The translations under genes and the position numbers were made by a program. From contig CALIMV010000103.1 of the NCBI GenBank assembly GCA_938045275.1, forward strand, positions 1-42,210: DNA of 42,210 nt, given 5' to 3'. This DNA is from an uncultured Granulosicoccaceae bacterium. GTDB taxonomy: Bacteria; Pseudomonadota; Gammaproteobacteria; Granulosicoccales; Granulosicoccaceae. The notes beneath the pieces were generated by a model that made no database searches, was not told the DNA's origin, and saw nothing but the letters and a program-made list of their open reading frames with translations. Shown in pieces: positions 1 to 7,143 of the stretch (within the stretch, counting starts at the first letter, position 1; every line of letters starts with the position of its first letter).

Positions 1-622
1 CATGCCCACTGCCATCGGTGAGTGGGTACTTAAAGTGCCACAACGAACCGTTTTCTTCTTCGGAGAGCACTTCCAGGTCTGATAACGAGGTATGCATGAG
101 AGGGTCCCAGTTGACCAGTCGCTTACCCCGGTAAATTATGCCGTCATCGAATAGACGTATAAAAACCAGTTGGACGGCATCCGACATGCCTTCATCCATG
201 GTGAATCTTTCTCGCGACCAATCCGGTGATGCACCAAGTCGTCGAAGTTGTTTTGTAATGGTACCGCCGGATTGTTCTTTCCATTTCCAGACACGATCGA
301 CGAAGGCTTCACGACCCAATTCGTGTCGATCGGTTTGTTCTTTGGCGAGTTGACGTTCGACCACCATTTGCGTAGCGATGCCGGCATGATCACAGCCCGG
401 CTGCCACAGTGTATTGAAACCGCGCATGCGGTGGTAGCGAATCAATGCGTCCATAATGGTGTCTTGAAACGCGTGACCCATGTGTAATGTGCCCGTTACG
501 TTGGGCGGTGGGATCATAATGCTGTAAGGGTCGCCTTTGCCCGAAGGAGCAAAGTAACCGCTGTCCTCCCAGGTCTGATACCAACGTTGCTCGATTGACT
601 TGGGGTCGTAGGTTTTATCCAT
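1..622 (-). CDS. valS: Valine--tRNA ligase, N-terminal part (cut by window edge)
   Basis: Valyl-tRNA synthetase charges tRNA-Val in the cytoplasm. The minus-strand reading frame opens with ATG at 622 ([20 protein letters not shown]) and stays open to base 1, giving about 207 residues. The class I signature is visible as [13 protein letters not shown] at residues 38-50, the HIGH motif in its HMGH form. The following stretch, with the conserved [10 protein letters not shown] segment and [11 protein letters not shown], is typical of ValS. The rest, including KMSKS and the C-terminal coiled coil, lies beyond the window. It is the last gene of a minus-strand pepA-holC-unknown-valS series, the usual gammaproteobacterial order with one gene inserted. 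I am confident of the identity. Confidence 0.97.
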   Translation of the reverse strand, partial: MDKTYDPKSIEQRWYQTWEDSGYFAPSGKGDPYSIMIPPPNVTGTLHMGHAFQDTIMDALIRYHRMRGFNTLWQPGCDHAGIATQMVVERQLAKEQTDRHELGREAFVDRVWKWKEQSGGTITKQLRRLGASPDWSRERFTMDEGMSDAVQLVFIRLFDDGIIYRGKRLVNWDPLMHTSLSDLEVLSEEENGSLWHFKYPLTDGSGH

Positions 623-646
623 GGCACTAATGATCTGTCTGATTTG

Positions 647-1018
647 TCAGGGTTCTTGTTTTACGCGAATGAGCAATCGTCGAATGTCTCTTCGCAATTC
701 GTGTATGTGTCGATCAACGATCTGGTCAATCATATGCTCTATTTCATCTTCGCTGTTAATTGCTTGAGCATTATTTTTATCATAATGACCGATCCCGAGG
801 CCTTGTTGGCTTTCCCGGTCAAGGAAATCATGATTATTTCCCTCTCTATCGAGGATATGATCTTGTAACACAAACTTGACTGGTCTGGACTGTTGCAGCA
901 TGTCCAGTTCGCGTAATACCTCGCGGCCAAGGCGACTTGATTGAATAATCGATTCGTTGCCTGACTCCACCACAGCATCAAGCACTGGCAGACCGTCATC
1001 GTGATCTTCAATTGTCAT
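647..1018 (-). CDS. Small hypothetical protein between holC and valS
   Basis: I do not recognise this 123-residue protein. The ATG at 1018 is preferred because GGAG lies about 9 bases upstream; an in-frame TTG at 1045 would add nine residues. It has no signal peptide or membrane segment. The N-terminal half carries an acidic patch (TIEDHDDG) and the C-terminus ends in a charged amphipathic stretch (HMIDQIVDRHIHELRRDIRR) that could form a helix or short coiled coil. It sits 24 bases from the valS start on the same strand, so it is probably cotranscribed with valS. Small poorly conserved genes at this position occur in some marine gammaproteobacteria, but I cannot name a family. Confidence 0.6.
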   Translation of the reverse strand: MTIEDHDDGLPVLDAVVESGNESIIQSSRLGREVLRELDMLQQSRPVKFVLQDHILDREGNNHDFLDRESQQGLGIGHYDKNNAQAINSEDEIEHMIDQIVDRHIHELRRDIRRLLIRVKQEP

Positions 1019-1097
1019 CAAAATTACTCCCAAGGTTGAATTCAAACCAGCTAATACCTACTCAACTTAAACAGGGCGTTAACATTGGTTGAGTCGA

Positions 1098-1126
1098 TAC
1101 GATGGGCTAAAAATAGCCTTTTCGTA
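1098..1126. other. Intergenic stem-loop between holC and the small gene
   Basis: An outer stem TACGA (1098-1102) / TCGTA (1122-1126) encloses an inner stem GGCTA (1105-1109) / TAGCC (1114-1118). In the transcribed (minus) direction no T-run follows, so it is more likely an RNA-processing or attenuation hairpin than a strong terminator. Function is inferred from structure only. Confidence 0.35.
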
Positions 1127-1140
1127 CTAGGAGTATAGGT

Positions 1141-1575
1141 CTACATTTTATGGTGGTGTAGCGGATAACCTCTTTGTTGATAAAACCGGTACCGTTCGCG
1201 GCCCGAATCGCGTACTTTTTCTGCCTGATTAACTACCTCTAGCGCACGTTCGAAGCGACTGAAGAAGGTTGGTACGGCGTTAGCCAGGTTGATCAGCACA
1301 TGTCGATCATTGCCAGGTTCCCCGGTTGATAGTTGCACTGGATCAGAGTCGTTTTTTTGCACTAATTCATCAGAACCAAGCAACCGATGAGGAACAAAGC
1401 TATCGGGCCGAAACTGCCAAAGTTGCTCGTCTAGTTGTTGTAGTAGCGTTTCATCGTCTGAATGTATAAAAACGGTTTTATTATGCCGGAATGCTTTCTC
1501 AGCCAGTTTGCACACCAGCATCGCGCGATTGTGTGCATTTTCGTCAGGCAATACATAGAAATCTATTCGCGTCAT
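1141..1575 (-). CDS. holC: DNA polymerase III subunit chi
   Basis: HolC (chi) links the clamp loader, through psi, to single-strand binding protein at the replication fork. The 144-residue protein starts MTRIDFYVLPDENAHNRAML and has the family pattern: an N-terminal (I/V)DFY strand, a conserved CKLAEKAFR helix, a strand TVFIHSDDE, and the central WQFRPDSFVPH segment. Length matches the E. coli protein (about 147). ATG at 1575 has AGGA nine bases upstream. It lies downstream of pepA and upstream of valS on the same strand, the standard arrangement for this gene. The C-terminus with FYQQRGYPLHHHKM also fits the family. Confidence 0.95.
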   Translation of the reverse strand: MTRIDFYVLPDENAHNRAMLVCKLAEKAFRHNKTVFIHSDDETLLQQLDEQLWQFRPDSFVPHRLLGSDELVQKNDSDPVQLSTGEPGNDRHVLINLANAVPTFFSRFERALEVVNQAEKVRDSGRERYRFYQQRGYPLHHHKM

Positions 1576-1669
1576 GCTTTATATCCTGCTATCCAATATG
1601 TTTGGCAATTCGGCCTCTGACTCAGATATTCGCGTTGACAGTCAAATGGGTTCAAACAACGCATGGCGA

Positions 1670-3154
1670 CTAAGCGTTGTTTAACACATATTCCATTAAT
1701 AGTGGAACCGGTCGGCCAGTTGCGCCTTTTTCCTTTCCACTCTTCCACGCAACACCAGCGATGTCCAGATGCGCCCATTTGTAGTTTTTGGCAAAGCGTG
1801 ACAAAAAACATCCTGCTGTAATTGCGCCTGCTGGGCTTCCGCCAATGTTTGCTATATCGGCAAAGTTGGAATCGAGCTGGCTTTGGTACTCCTCCCAAAG
1901 CGGCAGTTCCCAAGCAAGATCGCCAGTGATTTGTCCAGCCTGATACAGCGCGTCTGCCAGTTTGTCATTGTTGCTCATAATGGCCGTGGATACTTTACCA
2001 AGCGCCACAACTGCCGCCCCTGTCAGAGTTGCTACATCTATAACTGCTGCCGGTTTATAACGCTCAATGTAGGTGAGCGAATCGCACAACACGAGTCGAC
2101 CTTCAGCGTCGGTGTTGAGAATCTCTACAGTCTGGCCAGACATGGTTTTTACTACATCGCCAGGTTTTGAGGCATCGCCATCAGGCATGTTTTCGGCTGC
2201 GGCAACCACACCAATAATGTTACTTTTCGGTTGGAGCTCGCAAATGGCTCGCATGGCGCCAAATACACTTGCCGCTCCACACATATCGAATTTCATCTCA
2301 TCCATGCTCGCTGACGCTTTTATCGAAATTCCTCCTGTGTCGAACGTAATGCCTTTACCTAACAATACTGTGGGTTTTTTCTTGGTATCTGCGCCTCGAT
2401 ATTCCATACAGATGAGTCGTGCATCCTGACGGCTGCCTTTGGAAACGGATAAAAGGGCGCCCATACCCAGTTTGGCCATTTGTGCTTCGGTCAGTATTTT
2501 TGTGGAGAGATTCGCGTTGGATTTGGCCAGACCCTGGGCCTCTTTTGCCAGATAGACTGGCGTACAGATATTGGGAGCAAGATTGCCAAGATCGCGAGCC
2601 AAAGATTGACCGTTGGCTATAGCCACACCAGATTTAACCGCTTGTGTACAGGTTCGTAAATCTTTTTTCTCAACAACGATAAAACACTTTTTCAATCGTG
2701 CTGGCGGTTCTTTTTTATCGCTGTGTCGTGTGAATTTGTATTGTGAGTTAACCAGAATCTGGGCCAGGGTTTGAGCGTACCATTGTGCTTTCTCATCCTT
2801 GAGAAACAAGGATTTCTCCAGCTGTATGATCATCATGCCAGCACCGCTATCGCACAATGCGTTTGCCATGCTGGTGCAGATTTTCCGAAATTCGGTACGT
2901 GACACTTTGCCAGACTCGCCGGCACCAACAATCATGACCCGTTCACTGCTCATATTGATCAGCTCATGCAAAATCAATGTATTGCCAATATCTGATACTG
3001 CGTCTCCGCGTTTTATTGCTCTTGCTATGGCATTTTCACAACGTTCATTTACTTTTGCTATTTTGCCTGTGAGTTTCTTACCAGAATGCAAAGGCAGAAC
3101 CAAACAGGCGTTGGGCTGCTTCTGTGGAGCTGATGTTGTGACTTTAATATCCAT
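1670..3154 (-). CDS. pepA: Cytosol aminopeptidase (leucyl aminopeptidase, M17)
   Basis: PepA is a hexameric two-metal exopeptidase removing N-terminal residues; in E. coli it also binds DNA in cer/XerCD recombination and carAB control. The 494-residue protein shows the M17 signature NTDAEGRL at about residues 347-354. Expected metal and catalytic residues are present: K267 and D272 in GKGITFDTGG, K279, D290 in KFDMCG, D349, E351 and R353. I chose ATG at 3154 (MDIKVTTSAPQKQ) because it gives the usual family length (E. coli 503); a TTG at 3217 would add 21 atypical residues. It is divergent from lptF, as in many gammaproteobacteria, and precedes holC by about 95 bases. Confidence 0.96.
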   Translation of the reverse strand: MDIKVTTSAPQKQPNACLVLPLHSGKKLTGKIAKVNERCENAIARAIKRGDAVSDIGNTLILHELINMSSERVMIVGAGESGKVSRTEFRKICTSMANALCDSGAGMMIIQLEKSLFLKDEKAQWYAQTLAQILVNSQYKFTRHSDKKEPPARLKKCFIVVEKKDLRTCTQAVKSGVAIANGQSLARDLGNLAPNICTPVYLAKEAQGLAKSNANLSTKILTEAQMAKLGMGALLSVSKGSRQDARLICMEYRGADTKKKPTVLLGKGITFDTGGISIKASASMDEMKFDMCGAASVFGAMRAICELQPKSNIIGVVAAAENMPDGDASKPGDVVKTMSGQTVEILNTDAEGRLVLCDSLTYIERYKPAAVIDVATLTGAAVVALGKVSTAIMSNNDKLADALYQAGQITGDLAWELPLWEEYQSQLDSNFADIANIGGSPAGAITAGCFLSRFAKNYKWAHLDIAGVAWKSGKEKGATGRPVPLLMEYVLNNA

Positions 3155-3307
3155 TTTTACGCTCTTGGTTGTATTTGACGAGTTTATTGGTTTTGGCTGG
3201 TTTGCGGTACTAAACAAGTATCTTAATGTGTCTTATTCATGCCGTCAGCCCTGCGCGCAGCGATAGGAAGTGCTAGATTCTGCGTGACGACAAATTTTTT
3301 AGCACCC

Positions 3308-4405
3308 GTGCGCATACTCGATCGATATTTGATAAAAGAAATGGTGGTGACCTGGCTTGCGGTTACCGTCGTGCTATTAGTCATAATGATAGGCAACGTG
3401 CTTGCGCGTGGGCTGAGCAAAGTAACTGATGGCGCTATTTCAGCCGACGTGCTGTTGGTACTCGTTGCCGTCCAGTCCATTAGCTTGCTGGTTACTTTAA
3501 TACCCTTGGGGCTTTATTTGGGCATATTGTTGGCTCATGGTCGTTTTTACCGCGACAATGAGATGACTGTTATGCAGGCAACTGGCTCAGGATGGATAGA
3601 TCTTCTACGGCCAACCGCCATTGTTGGCATGCTTGGCGTAACCATTATTGCTGGATTGACAATTTTTGCTTCGCCGTGGGCTGCACGATACGAACAAATT
3701 ATCAAAAAGGAGTTTCAGGAAAAATCAGCCATCAGTTTACTCACACCAGGCAAATTTGTTGAATCCAGTGATGGCAGCATAGTTTTTTTCGTTAAAAGTC
3801 AAAGTGCTGATAAAACGCAATTCAATGAAGTATTCATGTACCGCAAACAGGAAAAATCACCCCCCGTAATCGACACCGCACGCATTGCGTCTTATCAGGT
3901 TGATCGCGAAAACGGTAATGAGTATCTGATATTCACCGATGGTCAGACCAGCATTGGTCAGCCAGGTGATGCAGCCTATACGATGACTGAATTCAAGCGT
4001 CAGGGTGTGTTACGCCCAAAAACGGAATTGGCGGAGCCTCGATTGCAGCGTCGCAGTAAAACGCTAAAACAATTACTGGCAAGCGAAGACCTGGTTGACC
4101 TCGCTGAGGTTCAATGGCGCATTTCCATTCCATTGGCTGCGCTGTTATTGGCATTGCTTGCCGTACCGTTGAGCTACACCTCGCCCCGCGAAGGGCGATT
4201 CGGCAAAATCGCCATTGCCATTCTTATTTACATTCCGTATGCAAACTTGTTAGTGCTTGCGCGAAAGTGGATCGCTAACGGGTCTATTTCACCGTGGGTT
4301 GGACTTTGGCCTGTTCATATTGCTGTGCTGATTCTCGTTATATACCTGTTAATAAAACGCGTTGGCTGGAGCTGGTTTAAAACGGGAAGGAAGGTAGCAG
4401 CATGA
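3308..4405 (+). CDS. lptF: LPS export ABC transporter permease LptF
   Basis: LptF is one of the two inner-membrane permeases of LptB2FG, which extracts lipopolysaccharide and feeds the Lpt bridge. The protein has the YjgP/YjgQ layout: transmembrane helices near the N-terminus, a central periplasmic jellyroll domain (with LTPGKFVESSDG), and C-terminal helices preceded by WRISIPLAALLLALLAVPLS. I prefer GTG at 3308 because the product then starts VRILDRYLIKEM, matching the start of LptG here (GILDRYIGRSI) and the family, where the first helix begins at once. An ATG at 3239 would add 23 hydrophilic residues. Neither start has a good ribosome binding site, so the start is uncertain. The stop overlaps lptG by ATGA. 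Confidence 0.93.
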   Translation: MRILDRYLIKEMVVTWLAVTVVLLVIMIGNVLARGLSKVTDGAISADVLLVLVAVQSISLLVTLIPLGLYLGILLAHGRFYRDNEMTVMQATGSGWIDLLRPTAIVGMLGVTIIAGLTIFASPWAARYEQIIKKEFQEKSAISLLTPGKFVESSDGSIVFFVKSQSADKTQFNEVFMYRKQEKSPPVIDTARIASYQVDRENGNEYLIFTDGQTSIGQPGDAAYTMTEFKRQGVLRPKTELAEPRLQRRSKTLKQLLASEDLVDLAEVQWRISIPLAALLLALLAVPLSYTSPREGRFGKIAIAILIYIPYANLLVLARKWIANGSISPWVGLWPVHIAVLILVIYLLIKRVGWSWFKTGRKVAA

Positions 4406-5520
4406 TGTTCGGCATTCTTGATCGTTACATTGGGCGTTCTATTCTTACAACCAGTACTCTGGTTTTATTGACCTTGGTTGCTTTGGCCGGAATATTTGGC
4501 TTTATCAGTGAGTTAGACGATGTAGGTAAAGGAAATTACACGGTAACCAATGCGTTGCAATACATATTCTTAACACTACCGGGCAAGGCTTATTTACTGT
4601 TTGCACCCGCTGTGTTGCTCGGCAGCTTATTAGGACTGGGTGCAATGGCATCAAACAGTGAATTAACAGTGATGCGTGCTGCTGGCATCTCGAATGGACG
4701 AATCATTCGTGCAGTTTTGATGACTGGTGTTGCATTAATGGTGTTAATTGCAATTTTAGGTGAAACAGTCATGCCAAAAGCAGAACAAATCGCTGAAGAG
4801 ATACGTTTAACGGCATTGGAAGAACGTTTGTCAGTAAAAGGGCGAAATGGTCTGTGGATAAAATCAGGCGATAGATATGTCAATATTTCAACGATAATGC
4901 CCGACTTCACATTACTTGGAGTGAACATACACGAATTTAACGGGGTGGAATTGGTTCGTTCAATTAAAGCTGCGCGCGCAATAAGAACGCAAGACGCTGG
5001 CTCAAAAGATTGGTTGTTGCAGGAAGTTGAGTTTTCGCTATTCAATGCCAATCAGGTTGATTCTATGCTCGCTGATGAGCAACTTTGGAGCGAAATCGTC
5101 GGTGAATCTGCTCGCAGTGATCAATTGCCGAATTTAATCAGTGTTGATGTACTTAAAAGCCTGAAAGGTTCTACTGAAAGCCTTTCAGCGCGAAATTTAT
5201 ACGATCAAATTCAATATTTAAAAGAAAATCAGCTTGATAGTCGTAATATTGAACTCGCATTTTGGTCAAAAATAGCAAGTCCGTTGGCAACAATGGTTAT
5301 GTTAATGCTATCGCTGCCATTTGTTTTCGCCTCGCAACGTTCAGGTGGTGCGGGTCAAAAAATATTTATTGGCATCATGTTAGGCATAGTTTACGTACTT
5401 GTTAACAAATTGTTGACGCAACTTGCGTTAACTAATGGAATGTCACCGCTAGTTAGTGCTGCACTTCCGTTAGTTTGTTTTCTGGTTATCGCTATATTAG
5501 GAATACAACGCAGCGCTTAA
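4402..5520 (+). CDS. lptG: LPS export ABC transporter permease LptG
   Basis: LptG pairs with LptF in the LptB2FG exporter that moves LPS from the inner membrane toward the surface. The 372-residue protein has N-terminal helices (STLVLLTLVALAGIFGFISE), the conserved GSLLGLGAMASNSELTVMRA loop that contacts LptB, a periplasmic domain with WLLQEVEFSLF, and C-terminal helices (FWSKIASPLATMVMLMLSLP). Its ATG at 4402 overlaps the lptF stop in an ATGA, which implies translational coupling. An ATG at 4405 is also in frame. A hairpin-rich stretch follows before the convergent RDD gene. Confidence 0.96.
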   Translation: MMFGILDRYIGRSILTTSTLVLLTLVALAGIFGFISELDDVGKGNYTVTNALQYIFLTLPGKAYLLFAPAVLLGSLLGLGAMASNSELTVMRAAGISNGRIIRAVLMTGVALMVLIAILGETVMPKAEQIAEEIRLTALEERLSVKGRNGLWIKSGDRYVNISTIMPDFTLLGVNIHEFNGVELVRSIKAARAIRTQDAGSKDWLLQEVEFSLFNANQVDSMLADEQLWSEIVGESARSDQLPNLISVDVLKSLKGSTESLSARNLYDQIQYLKENQLDSRNIELAFWSKIASPLATMVMLMLSLPFVFASQRSGGAGQKIFIGIMLGIVYVLVNKLLTQLALTNGMSPLVSAALPLVCFLVIAILGIQRSA

Positions 5521-5531
5521 AGCAGCGTTTA

Positions 5532-5613
5532 AAACTAAACATTCAATGTGCTATTGAAATTGCTATTTCATACTTGAATTTGGCCATGAAAAGGCGGTTT
5601 TCGAGTTTAGTTT
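5532..5613. terminator. Possible bidirectional terminator region between lptG and the RDD gene
   Basis: AAACTAAAC (5532-5540) and GTTTAGTTT (5605-5613) form a 9-bp inverted repeat bracketing the convergent gene ends; a T-tract follows a few bases later on the plus strand. Inside are two smaller hairpins that share bases and cannot both form: TTCAAT/ATTGAA (5542-5547 / 5553-5558) and TGAAAT/ATTTCA (5555-5560 / 5565-5570). The stems are AT-rich, so strength is doubtful. Confidence 0.4.
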
Positions 5614-6034
5614 AGCTTTTTAACTCTTTGTTTTTAAATAAAATTTTAGTTTTAGAAGCCATGTCATGTAATCCTCTTCCTGAGGGTGTAAATATCGCCA
5701 CTATTAAGGTAATTCCAAACAAAAACGTACCGACTAAATAACGTTTTACACATTGTTCATACGATAACTTTTCATCTGAATCACTAACCACTTTTATACG
5801 CCAGGCTTGCATACCTAATGTTTGTCCACCGTGTCTCCAAAACCAACTGAAAAAGAAGAACCCAACTACGTAAAGTACAAGTTTGAAGGCATGATTTTGT
5901 ATCGCAACACCCCCATTAAACGCAATTGAAACGCTTGTTACGACAAAAAATACTGCAATTAACAATAAACTATCGTAAAGAAATGCCATTAAGCGCCGAA
6001 CAACATAAGAAGGTGTATGTGAATTGATTTGCAT
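5612..6034 (-). CDS. RDD family membrane protein
   Basis: This 140-residue protein fits the RDD family of small inner-membrane proteins of mostly unknown function (some members take part in Na+/H+ antiport). The N-terminal helix carries the Arg-Arg...Asp pattern (VRRLMAFLYDSLLL); a second helix follows (LVLYVVGFFFFSWFW), then the conserved GQTLGMQAWRIKVV segment and a third helix (GTFLFGITLIVAIF). The C-terminal GRGLHDMASKTKIL is also characteristic. It converges on lptG, a position RDD genes often occupy in gammaproteobacteria. The ATG at 6034 has no obvious ribosome binding site. Confidence 0.9.
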   Translation of the reverse strand: MQINSHTPSYVVRRLMAFLYDSLLLIAVFFVVTSVSIAFNGGVAIQNHAFKLVLYVVGFFFFSWFWRHGGQTLGMQAWRIKVVSDSDEKLSYEQCVKRYLVGTFLFGITLIVAIFTPSGRGLHDMASKTKILFKNKELKS

Positions 6035-6409
6035 GCTAAAAAAGTATTGTTTTGGGCGTTAAACCGCTATAAATTCAGACAAAAGATAAAAGTACATAAC
6101 TTGAAAAAGTTGTATCAAAAACGCAATTAATTTGTAAATTTAGCAACTTCAACTAAATTAATTTTATAAAAAATAAAACTTGTAGTTGAAATAATATTGA
6201 ACTATGTGGACAATGCGGCTCATAAACACGAAGTTATAGCTCTGGTTATGGCATCTGTTTTAAAAAATTAGATCTACTTGCACTTATAGCAAGTGATCAG
6301 AAATTCTGAAGTACAGATTGACAATATCGATGATGTATATCGATGTACAAGATTTTTCGTTGGCCTGTATTTTGGATGTAAGTGTGCAGTCATAAAGTTA
6401 TGGCTGCGG
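6035..6409 (+). other. AT-rich intergenic region upstream of the H1-like gene
   Basis: About 375 bases without a credible gene; a short open frame at 6293-6496 has no family resemblance or ribosome binding site. It contains runs of A and T, a TTGACA hexamer at 6318-6323 without a convincing -10 partner, and a 9-bp direct repeat downstream of it. It presumably holds the promoters of the RDD gene (minus) and the H1-like gene (plus). Confidence 0.5.
6324..6345. repeat. Direct repeat ATATCGATG x2
   Basis: ATATCGATG occurs at 6324-6332 and again at 6337-6345, spaced 13 bases start to start, just after a TTGACA hexamer (6318-6323). Each copy contains the palindrome ATCGAT. It could be an operator for the H1-like gene; this is inference from position. 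Confidence 0.35.
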
Positions 6410-6465
6410 AGGAGTCTTGTTGTATCGGCTCCTGATTTTTTGTTTAACAATTCATTCGTCAGGAG
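6410..6465 (+). promoter_or_regulatory. Leader with two mutually exclusive hairpins before the H1-like gene
   Basis: Hairpin A pairs AGGAGTC (6410-6416) with GGCTCCT (6427-6433), seven pairs including one G-U, and is followed by six T (6436-6441), the form of an intrinsic terminator. Hairpin B pairs CTCCTGA (6429-6435) with TCAGGAG (6459-6465), seven perfect Watson-Crick pairs. The second arm of B contains the AGGAG ribosome binding site of the gene starting at 6472. The two hairpins share CTCCT, so only one can form. This would allow premature termination or hidden translation start, but no ligand or factor is evident. Confidence 0.5.
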
Positions 6466-6471
6466 TTATCC

Positions 6472-6906
6472 ATGGCTCGAATCAGTAAACCGGTAAAAGC
6501 ATCACCTGCCAAAGCTGGCAAAAAGAAGACTAAAAAACGGTCTTCAAAGAAGAAGTCAACTGCCCGTAAGGCAGCTGGCAAGAAAAAGGCTAGTAAGAAA
6601 AAAGCCAGTAAGAAAAAGGCTTCCAAGAAGAAAGTAACCAAAAAACGCGCAACCAAGAAGAAAGCGTCTGGTAAGAAGCGCGCTAAGAAGAAATCAGCTG
6701 GTAAGAAGCGCGCTAAGAAGAAGGCAGCTGGCAAGAAGCGCGCTAAGAAGAAGGCGGCTGGTAAGAAGCGCGCTAAGAAAAAGGCAGCTGGTAAGAAGCG
6801 CGCCAAGAAGAAGTCTGCTGGTAAAAAGCGTGCGAAGAAGAAGGCAGCTGGTAAAAAGCGCGCTAAGAAGAAAGCGGCTGGTAAAAAGAGAAAGTCTAAG
6901 AAGTAA
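6472..6906 (+). CDS. Histone H1-like, lysine/alanine-repeat nucleoid protein
   Basis: A 144-residue protein made almost wholly of Lys, Ala, Arg, Ser and Gly, with no Asp or Glu. Residues 1-64 contain irregular KKAS-type repeats; residues 65-144 are eight copies of a ten-residue unit, [AS][AS]GKKRAKKK. This resembles the basic C-terminal tails of histone H1 and of bacterial H1-like proteins (AlgP-like of Pseudomonas, Hc1/Hc2 of Chlamydia). It probably binds and condenses DNA, or nucleic acid in general, through charge. AGGAG lies seven bases before the ATG. The leader has alternative hairpins and a clear terminator follows at 7084-7113. No globular domain is present. Confidence 0.85.
   Translation: MARISKPVKASPAKAGKKKTKKRSSKKKSTARKAAGKKKASKKKASKKKASKKKVTKKRATKKKASGKKRAKKKSAGKKRAKKKAAGKKRAKKKAAGKKRAKKKAAGKKRAKKKSAGKKRAKKKAAGKKRAKKKAAGKKRKSKK
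6664..6903 (+). repeat. Eight 30-bp in-frame tandem repeats in the H1-like gene
   Basis: Eight near-identical 30-bp units encode [AS][AS]GKKRAKKK; the last ends GKKRKSKK. Units differ mainly at third positions and at the first Ala/Ser codon. Because 30 is a multiple of three, copy number can change without a frameshift, so length variation between strains is likely. Confidence 0.9.
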
Positions 6907-7083
6907 TAGGCTTCTTAAGTCGAAAAGCCATCTTATTGGCATTGTTTTTTGTCAAATCAGGACCATGGCGGCATTGCCGCTGTGGTTCCTCGCATCGCTA
7001 ATCGGTGCTGTCGACCCCAAACCTGTTGAAGTCGTAAGGTTTGGTTTCGATGATTTTAATGTCTTAGGAAATGGCCAAGATAG

Positions 7084-7113
7084 AACGAACTGCTTTTTAG
7101 TGGTTCGTTTTTT
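7084..7113 (+). terminator. Intrinsic terminator downstream of the H1-like gene
   Basis: AACGAAC (7084-7090) pairs with GTTCGTT (7103-7109); three more inner pairs (two of them G-U) extend the stem, and the T-run 7108-7113 follows. It acts in the plus direction, leaving a 3' untranslated region of about 180 bases that also contains an 8-bp inverted repeat (CCAAACCT / AGGTTTGG). Confidence 0.7.
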
Positions 7114-7143
7114 ACGTTTAGCTGTCCAATTTAGGTCCTGTCG

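Noticed and set aside
6293-6496. Short open frame in the gap before the H1-like gene
   Set aside because: Runs through the structured leader and into the gene in another frame; no ribosome binding site.
6459-6942. Open frames on the minus strand opposite the H1-like gene (LLLGALLTS- and FFLARFLPA-type repeats)
   Set aside because: They mirror the 30-bp repeats of the plus-strand gene; no ribosome binding site and composition imposed by the repeat.
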